A stretch of 58,686 bases of DNA from Fimenecus sp036652055 (GCA_036652055.1 JAVVWP010000010.1:1-58686); one strand, 5' to 3'; counted from the stretch's first letter, positions 49,947 through 58,579 are shown. Notes: generated by a model not told the origin, from the sequence alone. Made by a program: numbers and translations.

Positions 49947-51161
49947 ATGTCACAAAAATCCTTAAAGAGTTGTTTAAAAGAAAAAAAAGGCTTTACTTTA
50001 ATTGAAATGATGGCTACTTGCATTATTTTGGCTTTAGTTACTGCTATGATTTCTCAAGTAACATTTTCATTTTACCGTTCATATCAAGTGACTGAAGCAC
50101 GGTGGAAAGTACAAAATGAAACTAAAGTTGTTATGCAGCAGCTTGAAAATTCTCAAACAGGAGTAAAAAGCTCGGCAACAGCAGACTTGTTTTATTATGC
50201 CGATGTTACATCTGGAATTCCGGGACTTGCCGGAATTACCCCTGGCGATGTTGAAAAAGGTTATTATCTTGCCAAGGTTACAAAAAGCCAAGCTAAATAC
50301 ACTTATTTTTTCACACTTCCTGCACCTGCAGGTGAAAAGGGTGTCTATGTTTGGAAAGGGCAGGTAATTCCAACAGCAGATTCTGAAACAACAACAGCTT
50401 CTTCAACAACTCCTCCTCCTGTAACACCCGAAGTTCCAAATTCAAGTTTTATGTTTAAAAAAATAAGTTCAATTCCAATGGATATTGAATTTACAATTCC
50501 TTCTCGCCCAATAGTTCGCAGAGAAGAACCAGCGGGATCAGGGAATTATGTTACCGAACCTGACAATGACCTCAATAATATTTATTTAACAAGATGCGTT
50601 CATGTTGTTATTAAGGGTTCAGGAGATTATGGTAATAAATATTCGCTTGAAGAAACACTTTCTCTTGAAAATTTATTCCAAAATCAAGATGTTAATATTA
50701 CAGCAGGCGAGCCAACTGATAAGGCGATAGTTGCAGGGTGGACAAATACTATTGCAAATGCCGATCCTGCGCTATATATGAAAACTCCTATTAAATTTTC
50801 AGAATGCCCAAATGCCACAAAACCTGCTAATGTTGCAAGATATATTGCAGTTGGCGAATATTATAGCTCGGGCGATGGCGGAAACAATATAGGTGATATG
50901 AATATCGGAAATACTGTTGGAATATGCGGAACAAAAGTTTCAATGGCAGGTTCAACAATGGAAAACTTTGTATTAGGCTCTATGCGTGACTTTAGAGATA
51001 ATGTTTTATCAAAAAGTGACATTGGTACTAAAGTTATAGATTACTATTATAATAACTGGTCGCCAAAATGGGTTAAGGCTATGGCTGAAAATTCAAATAT
51101 GGCAAAGCTTTATAAGGTGATTATCGTTCCTGTTGCTGCTGTCGCAAGTATTTTCTCATAA
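49947..51161 (+). CDS. Prepilin-type protein, PilW/PulJ-like
   Basis: The 404-residue protein has a type IV prepilin signal KEKKG then FTLIEMMATCIILAL, with cleavage after Gly15 and Glu20 at +5. A hydrophobic helix leads into SFYRSYQVTEARWKVQNETKVVMQQLE, as in PilW/PulJ minor pilins. A Thr/Pro-rich linker at about residues 145-165 (TTTASSTTPPPVTPEVP) divides the ectodomain. It is the third gene of the pilin-like operon, following AAGGGTGATGG and ending at the terminator at 51183. It likely shares an assembly machine encoded elsewhere. Confidence 0.82.
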   Translation: MSQKSLKSCLKEKKGFTLIEMMATCIILALVTAMISQVTFSFYRSYQVTEARWKVQNETKVVMQQLENSQTGVKSSATADLFYYADVTSGIPGLAGITPGDVEKGYYLAKVTKSQAKYTYFFTLPAPAGEKGVYVWKGQVIPTADSETTTASSTTPPPVTPEVPNSSFMFKKISSIPMDIEFTIPSRPIVRREEPAGSGNYVTEPDNDLNNIYLTRCVHVVIKGSGDYGNKYSLEETLSLENLFQNQDVNITAGEPTDKAIVAGWTNTIANADPALYMKTPIKFSECPNATKPANVARYIAVGEYYSSGDGGNNIGDMNIGNTVGICGTKVSMAGSTMENFVLGSMRDFRDNVLSKSDIGTKVIDYYYNNWSPKWVKAMAENSNMAKLYKVIIVPVAAVASIFS

Positions 51162-51182
51162 AACAATAATTCAAAAAATTAC

Positions 51183-51222
51183 AAAAAAAGGCTATCTCAT
51201 TAATTGAGATAGCCTTTTAAAA
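51183..51222. terminator. Bidirectional terminator
   Basis: AAAAAGGCTATCTCA pairs with TGAGATAGCCTTTT around TTAAT. It serves the pilin operon and metA on the minus strand. Confidence 0.9.
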
Positions 51223-52137
51223 TTATATATCGTTAATATCATATGGAGTTTTTTGATAAACAAAATAGTTAAGCCAATTTTGAAACAAAAGACTTCCTGC
51301 ACCTCTCCAAGTAAGCAGTGGAGTTTTTTTAATGTCATCATCTGGAAAATAGTTATAAGGCATTTTAATATCTATGCCTTTATCTAAATCCCTAAAATAT
51401 TCACGGGCAAGAGTGTCGCTGTCGTATTCACAGTGACCGGTGCAATAAAAATTTCGGCACTGCATATCAGAAATAAGGTGAACGCCAGCTTTTTCAGAAT
51501 AAGAGAGAATTTGCAAATCCTTAACCATTGCAATATCCTCTTTTCTTGTTTCGGTGTGCCTTGAATGAGGAACATGGTAAACATCAGAAAATCCACGAAG
51601 AAGTGGGTGATAAAGGTCAAGCGGACGATGCTCAAAAACTCCAAATAACTTTTCTTTTAAATAATGCTTTTGAACGCCATATTGGTAATAGAGTGCTGCT
51701 TGAGCGCCCCAACAAATGTTAAAAGTTGAATACACATTTTTCTTTGCCCATTCAAAAATTTCGCAAAGTTCCTCCCAATAGTCAACTTCTTCAAACTCCA
51801 TAAGCTCAACGGGAGCGCCAGTTACAATCATTCCGTCAAATTTCAGATTTTTAACTTCATCAAAGGTTTTATAAAATTGTAGCATATGTTCTTCTGATGT
51901 GTTTTTAGAAATATGACTGCTCACCTGTAAAAGGTCGATTTCAATTTGCAAAGGCGAATTGCTCAGCAGACGCAAAATCTGCGTTTCTGTTTCTATTTTT
52001 GTAGGCATCAAATTTAAAATGATGATTTTAAGCGGACGAATATCCTGCTTCATAGCACGCTCATGCGTCATCACAAAAATATTTTCAAGCTCCAAGCTGT
52101 GAAGTGCCGGAAGCTGATTATCAATTCTAATAGGCAT
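51223..52137 (-). CDS. metA: Homoserine O-acetyltransferase, MetA type
   Basis: The 304-residue enzyme has the MetA/HTS fold: LNLMPTKIETETQ, VTGAPVE, the catalytic Cys142 in FNICWGAQAAL, His in VPHSRHTE, and a C-terminal YDINDI. The residue after TGAPV is Glu111, which in studied members (Bacillus cereus MetA) favours acetyl-CoA over succinyl-CoA, so O-acetylation is predicted. The ATG at 52137 follows GGAGG and gives this standard numbering; a longer start at 52152 would include the ribosome site. It is the last gene of the obgE-to-metA run and has no SAM riboswitch before it. Confidence 0.92.
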   Translation of the reverse strand: MPIRIDNQLPALHSLELENIFVMTHERAMKQDIRPLKIIILNLMPTKIETETQILRLLSNSPLQIEIDLLQVSSHISKNTSEEHMLQFYKTFDEVKNLKFDGMIVTGAPVELMEFEEVDYWEELCEIFEWAKKNVYSTFNICWGAQAALYYQYGVQKHYLKEKLFGVFEHRPLDLYHPLLRGFSDVYHVPHSRHTETRKEDIAMVKDLQILSYSEKAGVHLISDMQCRNFYCTGHCEYDSDTLAREYFRDLDKGIDIKMPYNYFPDDDIKKTPLLTWRGAGSLLFQNWLNYFVYQKTPYDINDI

Positions 52138-52190
52138 TTTTTTGACCTCCAAAATAATGTTTGCACACTCATTGTGCTAAAATCATATTA

Positions 52191-53288
52191 TTAAATCAAA
52201 TCCGAAATTATTGAATTTGAAATTAAAAAGCCTTTTTCAGTGAGATAAATCCCATTTGCATCAGATGTCAAATAACCGTTTTTCTCATAAATATCAGCTT
52301 TTTCATATATTTCTTTCGGAATTTTATATAAAAATCTATCAAAAGTTTTTTTCTCTGTTAAACCTTCTTTAAGCCTTAATGACAGCATTACAAATTCTTC
52401 AAAATCTCCGCCAATACAGTCAAAAACAGGCTCGCACCCACTTATAAACTTATCAATATCACGCTCAAAATAGAACCTTTTGCTATCAATAAATGAATGA
52501 GCAGAAGGGCCAAGCCCTAAATAAGGCTCTAAATTCCAATATTTTAAATTGTGGCGGCTTTCATATCCTTTTTTTGCAAAATTAGAAATTTCATATTGAA
52601 AAATCCCGTGAGAATTCAAATAATCACACATAAATAAATACATATCACAAACAGTGTCCTCATTTGGCAAATCAAGAGCTTTCTGAATTTTGAAAAACGG
52701 AGTATTTTCCTCAAGCTTTAAAATATAACAGCTTATGTGAGGAATATCCAAAGAAATGCAAAAGTCTAAAGTTTGCTTTAAACTCTCCATAGTTTGGCGT
52801 GGAACTCCAAGCATAACATCAAGTGAAATATTAGAAATTCCTGCTTTTTTTGCATTAATTACAGCTGATTTCACCTCGTCATTTGTTGCTCGCCTACCAA
52901 GTAATTTACGCTCGGTATTGTCGCTCGACTGCATTCCAAGAGAAATTCTATTTACAGAAACACTTTTTAGATTTTCAAAGAAATTAGCAGGCAATGAGAA
53001 TGGATTGCATTCAATTGTGATTTCTGCATCGCTCTCTAAAAACCTCTCTTTAGCCTTATCCACAAGGCTTAGGAGATTTTCAGCAGGAAGCGTGGAGGGC
53101 GTTCCACCACCGATGTAAAGCGTATCAGCTTTACAGACCATCTTATCAGAAAACTTATCAATTTCTCTTAAAAGAGCATTGGTATAATTCTCTTTTTGGT
53201 TCTCATTGCCACAAAAAGAATAAAAATCACAGTAAGGGCATTTTGAATTGCAAAAAGGAATATGAAGATAAAGACCAAGATTATTCAT
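52191..53288 (-). CDS. hemW: HemW-like radical SAM heme chaperone
   Basis: The 365-residue protein begins LYLHIPFCNSKCPYCDFYS with the CxxxCxxC radical-SAM cluster and has GGGTPSTLP and NRISLGMQSSD, typical of HemW, formerly annotated as anaerobic coproporphyrinogen oxidase. HemW carries heme to partner proteins. The C-terminal HemN_C domain is present. It overlaps lepA by eight bases (53281-53288), the common lepA-hemW arrangement of Firmicutes, with no strong ribosome site, so translation is coupled. Confidence 0.9.
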   Translation of the reverse strand: MNNLGLYLHIPFCNSKCPYCDFYSFCGNENQKENYTNALLREIDKFSDKMVCKADTLYIGGGTPSTLPAENLLSLVDKAKERFLESDAEITIECNPFSLPANFFENLKSVSVNRISLGMQSSDNTERKLLGRRATNDEVKSAVINAKKAGISNISLDVMLGVPRQTMESLKQTLDFCISLDIPHISCYILKLEENTPFFKIQKALDLPNEDTVCDMYLFMCDYLNSHGIFQYEISNFAKKGYESRHNLKYWNLEPYLGLGPSAHSFIDSKRFYFERDIDKFISGCEPVFDCIGGDFEEFVMLSLRLKEGLTEKKTFDRFLYKIPKEIYEKADIYEKNGYLTSDANGIYLTEKGFLISNSIISDLI

Positions 53289-55089
53289 CAAGCTTAAGCA
53301 CCGCCATAAATGCTTCTTGAGGAACTTCAACGCTGCCAAAGTGACGCATTCGTTTTTTGCCCTCTTTTTGCTTTTCAAGCAGTTTCTTCTTTCTTGTAAT
53401 ATCACCGCCATAGCATTTTGCGAGAACATCTTTTCTCATAGCTTTAACGGTTTCACGAGCGATAACCTTTCCGCCAATTCCAATTTGGATTGGAATTTCA
53501 AACATTTGACGCGGAATATTATCTTTTAGCTTTTCTGCAATTCTTCTGGCTCTGCCATACGCTTTATCAGAATGTATAATGAACGAAAGTGCATCAATAA
53601 TCTCACCGTTTAGCATAACATCAAGCTTTTGCAGGTTGGATTTTTGATAATCTTTTATTTCATAGTCAAATGAGGCATAACCCCTTGTTCTTGATTTCAG
53701 AACATCGAAAAAGTCATAAATAATTTCATTAAGCGGTAAAATATATTTTATATCAACCCTGTCAGCCGCAAGATAGGTCATTTCAATGTAAATACCACGC
53801 CTGTCTTGACATAAATCCATAATTTGACCGACATAATCAGGTGGCGAATAAATATGTGCCTCTACCATAGGTTCTTCTGAATATTCAATAATAGCAGGGT
53901 CAGGATAATAGCAAGGGTTGTCAATTTCAATTATAGACTTATCGGTTAAATGAATTTTATAAACAACAGATGGAATAGTTGTAACTAAATCAAGGTCATA
54001 TTCTCTTTCAAGTCTTTCTTGAACTATTTCAAGGTGCAAAAGTCCTAAAAATCCACATCTAAATCCAAAGCCTAAAGCACCTGAGCTTTCAGGTTCGTAT
54101 GAAAGTGCTGCATCATTTAGTTGAAGCTTTTCAAGCCCATCACGAAGATTTCCATAATCAGCACCGTCAGCAGGATAAACTCCGCAGAATACCATTGGAT
54201 TAACTTTTCGATAACCAGCAAGGGCTTCTTTTGCAGGATTGCTCGAGAGAGTAACGGTATCACCGACACGGGCATCACGAACATTTTTAATAGATGCAGT
54301 AATATATCCAACCTCTCCAGAGGAAAGAAATGGGCGAGGCTCCATAGCCATAGCACGCATATATCCTGTTTCAACTATTGTAAATTCAGCACCTGTTGCC
54401 ATCATTCGCATTACATCGCCAGGTTTTACAATGCCATCAATAATTCTGATATAAACTATGACACCTCTATAACTGTCATACACCGAGTCAAAAATAAGCG
54501 CACGAAAAGGTTCATTATCGTGATTTTCAGGCGGTGGAACTAACCTAACGATTTCTTCTAATACTTCTTCAACATTTTCGCCAGTTTTAGCAGAAACTCT
54601 TGGGGCGTCCATACATGGAATGCCAATAATTTCTTCGACTTCCTTTGCAACTCTTTCGGGTTCGGCTGCGGGGAGGTCGATTTTATTTATAATAGGCACT
54701 ATTTCAAGATTATGGTCAAGAGCAAGATAGGTATTAGCAAGCGTTTGAGCCTCAATACCTTGAGAAGCATCAATAATCAAAACAGCACCCTCGCAGGCGG
54801 CAAGACTTCTTGAAACCTCATAGTTAAAGTCAACATGGCCAGGGGTGTCAATAAGATTAAGCTCATATGTATTTCCGTCTTTAGCATTATAATCAAGCTT
54901 TACAGCGTGTGACTTTATAGTTATTCCTCGTTCACGCTCTAAATCCATACTGTCAAGCAGTTGTGCTTCCATATCACGCTTGGCAACAGAATTTGTAAGC
55001 TCTAAAAGACGGTCGGCAAGCGTACTTTTACCGTGGTCAATATGAGCGATAATTGAAAAATTTCTGATAAGTTCTTTTTTGTTTGCCAT
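53281..55089 (-). CDS. lepA: Elongation factor 4
   Basis: The 602-residue GTPase has IIAHIDHGKSTLADRL (G1), RERGITIKS (G2), DTPGHVDF (G3) and NKIDLP (G4), EF-G-like domains II, III and V, and the LepA-specific C-terminal domain ending VPQEAFMAVLKLDE. LepA acts on the ribosome in initiation or back-translocation under stress. Complete and of normal length. AGAGGT lies before the ATG. Confidence 0.96.
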   Translation of the reverse strand: MANKKELIRNFSIIAHIDHGKSTLADRLLELTNSVAKRDMEAQLLDSMDLERERGITIKSHAVKLDYNAKDGNTYELNLIDTPGHVDFNYEVSRSLAACEGAVLIIDASQGIEAQTLANTYLALDHNLEIVPIINKIDLPAAEPERVAKEVEEIIGIPCMDAPRVSAKTGENVEEVLEEIVRLVPPPENHDNEPFRALIFDSVYDSYRGVIVYIRIIDGIVKPGDVMRMMATGAEFTIVETGYMRAMAMEPRPFLSSGEVGYITASIKNVRDARVGDTVTLSSNPAKEALAGYRKVNPMVFCGVYPADGADYGNLRDGLEKLQLNDAALSYEPESSGALGFGFRCGFLGLLHLEIVQERLEREYDLDLVTTIPSVVYKIHLTDKSIIEIDNPCYYPDPAIIEYSEEPMVEAHIYSPPDYVGQIMDLCQDRRGIYIEMTYLAADRVDIKYILPLNEIIYDFFDVLKSRTRGYASFDYEIKDYQKSNLQKLDVMLNGEIIDALSFIIHSDKAYGRARRIAEKLKDNIPRQMFEIPIQIGIGGKVIARETVKAMRKDVLAKCYGGDITRKKKLLEKQKEGKKRMRHFGSVEVPQEAFMAVLKLDE

Positions 55090-55180
55090 AGTCTACCTCT
55101 TTTTTATTTGAATGTTAGTTAAAATGTGTTTTTGCATTATTTTTACAGAGTGTTAAAGGAATGCTTTAAATTTTTAAAAA

Positions 55181-56059
55181 TCATATCTCTTTTTTTCGTT
55201 TAAACCCCTCACCAATAATTCTATTTGCATCTGAAACTATAATAAACGCATCATCATCAATTTCTTTTATCGATTTAACAAATTTGGCTTCCTCGTGGTT
55301 TTTGATAGCACAAAAAAGCATTTTTTTATCTCTTTTAGTATATCCGCCAACAGCCGATAAAAGTGTCGTTCCACGGGATAAATCCTTATTAATAAAAGCA
55401 GAAACTTCATCATATAAATCCGTGATAATAAACAGCATTTTCCCGTGAGAGCTGCTGTAAAGAATAAAGTCAATAGCTTCTGATGAAACAAATATAACAA
55501 TGAAAGCATACAAAAGGCTTTCAAGGCTTCTATAAACTGAAAACGAGGTTAAAATAATAATTAAATCAATAAGCAGAACGGTTCTGCCCATTGAAAGCTG
55601 TGGAAATTTCTTTCTAAGAAGCTTTGCAATAATATCTGTTCCACCCGTTGTTGAGCCTCTTAGGAAAATAAGCGAAAGACCAGTTCCAGCAAGAAGACCG
55701 CCAAAAAGAGCTGATAAAACCATATCTCCTGAATAGCTTTTCAAAAGCGGAGCTGTAAGGTCAATTGATATTGACGCAAAAAATGTTGCGATTACTGTTT
55801 TAAATATGAAGCTTTTGCCAAATATTTTTAGAGCGATTAGAAAAAGCGGAATATTCATAACAAAAATTGCAGTTCCAATCGGAATGTCAAACAAATAATT
55901 AAGAACAGTGGAAATTCCTGTAAATCCACCGAGCAAAATATTGTTTGGTGCTAAAAACATATTAACAGCAACAGCATAAATAAGACCGCCGAATACATAA
56001 AACAGAATGTCAATTAAAAAATCTTTAACCTTTTTCAGAAATCTTCGCCTCGTCCTCAT
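55181..56059 (-). CDS. YitT-family membrane protein with DUF2179 domain
   Basis: The 292-residue protein has five to six membrane spans in residues 14-180 (VFGGLIYAVAVNMFLAPNNILLGGFTG, GSTTGGTDIIAKLL) and a cytoplasmic DUF2179 domain (about 215-290, LFIITDLYDEVSAFINKDLSRGTTLLSA). The function of the family is unsettled; a transporter or channel is likely. The ATG at 56059 overlaps the mrnC gene by 35 bases and lacks a clear ribosome site; a shorter form starting later in the charged N-terminus is possible. It follows mrnC and may be coupled to it. Confidence 0.85.
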   Translation of the reverse strand: MRTRRRFLKKVKDFLIDILFYVFGGLIYAVAVNMFLAPNNILLGGFTGISTVLNYLFDIPIGTAIFVMNIPLFLIALKIFGKSFIFKTVIATFFASISIDLTAPLLKSYSGDMVLSALFGGLLAGTGLSLIFLRGSTTGGTDIIAKLLRKKFPQLSMGRTVLLIDLIIILTSFSVYRSLESLLYAFIVIFVSSEAIDFILYSSSHGKMLFIITDLYDEVSAFINKDLSRGTTLLSAVGGYTKRDKKMLFCAIKNHEEAKFVKSIKEIDDDAFIIVSDANRIIGEGFKRKKEI

Positions 56060-56423
56060 AAATTATATCAAATAATTCACGAAGCCTATCAGCTTTTCCC
56101 ATTAAATGTAAATATCCGAAAAGACTTTCAAGCCCCGTAGCATAATGATAGTCACCCTCGGACTGATTTTTAGGAGTATGATTAGAATGAGCATTACGCC
56201 CACGCTTTAAAACATCAAGCTCCTCCTCTGTTAAAATAGGCATAAGCATTTTAGCAGCTTTTGCCTGAGAACTCGCATTAACAGACTTTACAGAGAGGGT
56301 ATGTAACTGACTCACGGGGCGATTTGCAAAAAGCACAAGCTTTTCACGAACTAATAAGCCAAAAACTGCATCGCCTAAAAAGGCAAGAGTCAAAGGGCTT
56401 AAATTTTTAGGATTAGTTTCCAC
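56025..56423 (-). CDS. mrnC: Mini-ribonuclease III
   Basis: The 132-residue protein is an RNase III catalytic domain without the dsRNA-binding domain: LAFLGDAVFGLLVREKLV at the N-terminus holds the first acidic residue, and GLESLFGYLHLMG the second set. In Bacillus it matures 23S rRNA as MrnC. The start is GTG at 56423, with GGAGG ten bases upstream, 16 bases after the obgE stop. In many Firmicutes mrnC follows cysS; here it is linked to obgE, still a ribosome-assembly theme. Confidence 0.9.
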   Translation of the reverse strand: METNPKNLSPLTLAFLGDAVFGLLVREKLVLFANRPVSQLHTLSVKSVNASSQAKAAKMLMPILTEEELDVLKRGRNAHSNHTPKNQSEGDYHYATGLESLFGYLHLMGKADRLRELFDIIYEDEAKISEKG

Positions 56424-56439
56424 TGATTAATTTCCTCCA

Positions 56440-57711
56440 TTAAGGCACATAGTCAAATTCTAAATCATATATGCTAACAGTATCACCCTCAACAATTCCT
56501 TTTTCAATAAGGGCATCAATAACGCCGCTTGATTGCAAAACTCTTTGAAAATATTGAAGTGATTCATAGTCATCTAAATCTGTTTTGCAGAGAATTCTAT
56601 AAAGGTATTCGCATTCAACATTGTAAACATCATCAATAACTATGACTTTAAATGACTTTTCATCATTCTTTGCGAGAAATTCAATTGGAATTTCTTCGTG
56701 TTCATAATGTTTAACAGGGGGGAGAGTTGCAAGCATTTTAGCAACTGCGTTTATAAGCTCACGAGTACCGTGCTTAATAGGAGCAATAATTTCAAAATAT
56801 TCATACCCTTTGCCCTCAATGTAAGCTTTAAATTCAGCTAATTGTTCGTCGGTTGCAAGGTCAACCTTGTTACCTGCAACAATTTGCGGACGATGACTAA
56901 GTTCTGGATTAAATTTAACAAGCTCTGCATTTATTTTTTCAAAATCTTCAATAGGATTTCTGCCCTCGCTGCCTGCAACATCAACAATATGAATTAACAT
57001 ACGACAACGCTCAACATGTCTTAAAAATTCGTGACCTAACCCAATGCCCTCAGAAGCACCTTCGATAAGACCAGGAATATCAGCCATAACAAAGCTTTGC
57101 TCAGGTCCCATAGAAACAACGCCTAAAACAGGAGTTATTGTTGTGAAGTGATAGTCACCAACAATAGGCTTTGCTTCACTGACAACTGAAATAAGCGAAG
57201 ACTTACCAACATTAGGAAATCCCAAAAGACCAACATCTGCAATAAGCTTTAGTTCAAGAGAAACTTCCCATTCTTCACCGGGAGCGCCACTTTTAGCAAA
57301 TCTTGGAGTTTGGCGTGTAGGTGTAGCAAAATGCGAGTTGCCCCAACCTCCATTACCGCCTTTAGCAGCGATAAAAGCGTCGTTAGTTGACATATCAGCC
57401 ATAACAGCACCGCTTTGTACCTCACGAATTATTGTACCCCTCGGAACTTTAATTATTAAATCATTAGCTTTTTTACCATTGCATCTTGCACCGCCGCCAT
57501 TTTGACCTGTTTCGGCTTTGTACTTTCTTTTGTAGCGAAAGTCAGCAAGCGTAGAAATATTGTCATCAACTTGAAAAACAACATTTCCGCCTTTTCCACC
57601 GTCACCGCCATCAGGACCGCCAGAGGCAACATATTTTTCACGGTGAAATGCAACCGCACCGTCACCGCCGTTACCTGCCTTTATTTTTACTTTTGCAATA
57701 TCAACAAACAT
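56440..57711 (-). CDS. obgE: GTPase ObgE/CgtA
   Basis: The 423-residue protein has the Gly-rich Obg domain (residues 1-158, GNGGDGAVAFHREKY, GGDGGKGGNVVF), the GTPase domain with GFPNVGKSSL, DIPGLIEGASEG and NKVDL, and a C-terminal OCT domain (about 345-423). It is a late 50S assembly and stress factor. The usual rplU-rpmA neighbours are absent. GAGGAATT lies before the ATG. It is the first gene of the minus-strand run to metA; a TATAAT (57748-57743) upstream is its likely -10 box. Confidence 0.95.
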   Translation of the reverse strand: MFVDIAKVKIKAGNGGDGAVAFHREKYVASGGPDGGDGGKGGNVVFQVDDNISTLADFRYKRKYKAETGQNGGGARCNGKKANDLIIKVPRGTIIREVQSGAVMADMSTNDAFIAAKGGNGGWGNSHFATPTRQTPRFAKSGAPGEEWEVSLELKLIADVGLLGFPNVGKSSLISVVSEAKPIVGDYHFTTITPVLGVVSMGPEQSFVMADIPGLIEGASEGIGLGHEFLRHVERCRMLIHIVDVAGSEGRNPIEDFEKINAELVKFNPELSHRPQIVAGNKVDLATDEQLAEFKAYIEGKGYEYFEIIAPIKHGTRELINAVAKMLATLPPVKHYEHEEIPIEFLAKNDEKSFKVIVIDDVYNVECEYLYRILCKTDLDDYESLQYFQRVLQSSGVIDALIEKGIVEGDTVSIYDLEFDYVP

Positions 57712-57877
57712 AATATTAATTCCTCATCTATATACAAATTTCATTATACAATTATAATCCACAATACAATCCTTTATATTATAACAAAAAAACAACAAAT
57801 AATAAATAGCGAACTAAGAAAAAAACAATATTATTTAGTTTTATTTTGTCAAAATAGCACAAATTGTGGTGTAAGTC

Positions 57878-57906
57878 TTGACAAGCACTATATGTTGTGG
57901 TACTAT
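57878..57906 (+). promoter_or_regulatory. Orphan promoter with repeated operator-like boxes
   Basis: TTGACA (57878-57883) and TACTAT (57901-57906) with a 17-base spacer. GCAC...TTGTGGT occurs at 57857-57870 and again at 57885-57901. The second box matches 13 of 16 positions of the NrdR box as I recall it. Downstream there is only a seven-codon ORF (57932-57955) before the next promoter, so it may read through into the small membrane protein. Confidence 0.4.
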
Positions 57907-57980
57907 ATAAATAACAACAATAGAGAAAGATATGATAAAAAGCAAAGTCCAATAAAGAGGACTGTAACAGCAAAAATATA

Positions 57981-57994
57981 CGAACATTTGTCTT
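57981..57994. promoter_or_regulatory. LexA box, imperfect (distal)
   Basis: CGAACATTTGTCTT resembles the Firmicute LexA consensus CGAACNNNNGTTCG with changes in the right half. It overlaps the -35 box at 57993. Confidence 0.5.
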
Positions 57995-58020
57995 GACATT
58001 TATGAAAAGTTTGCTATAAT
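57993..58020 (+). promoter_or_regulatory. Sigma-A promoter of the 81-aa membrane protein
   Basis: TTGACA (57993-57998) and TATAAT (58015-58020) with a 16-base spacer. LexA-type boxes lie on both sides. Confidence 0.75.
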
Positions 58021-58038
58021 TAGGGTATAAGACACACA

Positions 58039-58050
58039 GAACAAATGTTC
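58039..58050. promoter_or_regulatory. LexA (Cheo) box, perfect core
   Basis: GAACAAATGTTC is a perfect GAAC-N4-GTTC palindrome placed about 20 bases after the -10 box, where a repressor would block early transcription. Its arms are complementary to the distal box (GAACATTTGT, 57982-57991). Confidence 0.75.
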
Positions 58051-58073
58051 AAAACAAATTGGAGGCTTTTATT

Positions 58074-58319
58074 ATGGCAACATCGATAGCTATTAAATCA
58101 ATTTTAGAACTTGCAGCAGTTTTACTTCTTATATATGGTTTTTATAAGGAAGACAAAGTCATCGCCTTTGAGCAAAAGGTCAAAATGATTGTTGTCGTTA
58201 ATTACCGCCGTTATAAAAAAAGAAAAAGGCACGAACAGCTTTTAAAAGAACAACATTTAATGGTATATGAGGGCGGTAAAAATAAGCCGACAAAAAGAGG
58301 AACATATCATGTTGCTTAA
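58074..58319 (+). CDS. SOS-controlled small membrane protein, 81 aa
   Basis: The protein has one hydrophobic span at about residues 8-24 (SILELAAVLLLIYGFY) and a strongly basic cytoplasmic tail (NYRRYKKRKRHEQ, TKRGTYHVA). No LysM or other extracellular domain is seen, so it is not a YneA orthologue, yet its size, single span and LexA-type promoter are like those of SOS-induced division inhibitors (YneA, SidA). The ATG at 58074 follows GGAGG (58060-58064); the in-frame TTG at 58059 would contain it. The checkpoint function is inference only; a general small membrane protein is the alternative. It lies divergent from obgE. Confidence 0.7.
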   Translation: MATSIAIKSILELAAVLLLIYGFYKEDKVIAFEQKVKMIVVVNYRRYKKRKRHEQLLKEQHLMVYEGGKNKPTKRGTYHVA

Positions 58320-58323
58320 ATAG

Positions 58324-58421
58324 CATTTCGAGCAGGGGCGAGTATTGCTCGATTACTGGTGAGATTCTTCGCAAGCTCAGAATGACCGTCAATTTAGTGC
58401 AACCTCTCAGCTTCCTCAAAA
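58324..58421 (+). repeat. 98-bp intergenic direct repeat, copy 1
   Basis: Nearly identical to 58580-58678: CATTTCGAGC at the left, GATTCTTCGCAAGCTCAG in the centre, CAGCTTCCTC at the right. Differences are confined to the GAGC-GGGGCGAG-AT segment. No coding capacity. Confidence 0.9.
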
Positions 58422-58433
58422 GGCAAGCTGTCG

Positions 58434-58451
58434 ACCGCAGTCGACAAAAAG
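58434..58451. repeat. Short palindrome TGTCGAC-CGCA-GTCGACA
   Basis: A perfect seven-base stem with a four-base loop between the two direct repeats. Confidence 0.8.
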
Positions 58452-58491
58452 GAGGGAGCAACCAAGATAAAAGCAAAACACACCAATTCAG

Positions 58492-58516
58492 TGTAGGGAA
58501 CGGTCTTGACCGTTCC
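58492..58516 (+). repeat. TGTAGGG-type palindrome A
   Basis: TGTAGGG leads into a perfect stem: GGAACGGTC (58497-58505) pairs with GACCGTTCC (58508-58516) around TT. It has the same design as palindrome B but different stem bases. Confidence 0.8.
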
Positions 58517-58539
58517 GCAAGCTTCAATGAAACTCTAAT

Positions 58540-58566
58540 GGTTCGATGTGGGCATCGAACCCTACA
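58540..58566 (-). repeat. TGTAGGG-type palindrome B
   Basis: Read on the minus strand, TGTAGGG leads into GGTTCGATG / CATCGAACC (58540-58548 with 58553-58561) around a four-base loop. Orientation is opposite to palindrome A. Confidence 0.8.
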
Positions 58567-58579
58567 ACCCTTTAAATAT

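Noticed and set aside
52138..52190. SAM or T-box leader before metA
   Set aside because: The gap after hemW is only 53 bases, too short, and shows just a five-base GCACA/TGTGC hairpin.
57502..57996. 164-codon plus-strand reading frame antisense to obgE
   Set aside because: Most of it lies opposite the well-supported obgE gene, and it runs through the promoter region with no ribosome site and low-complexity translation.
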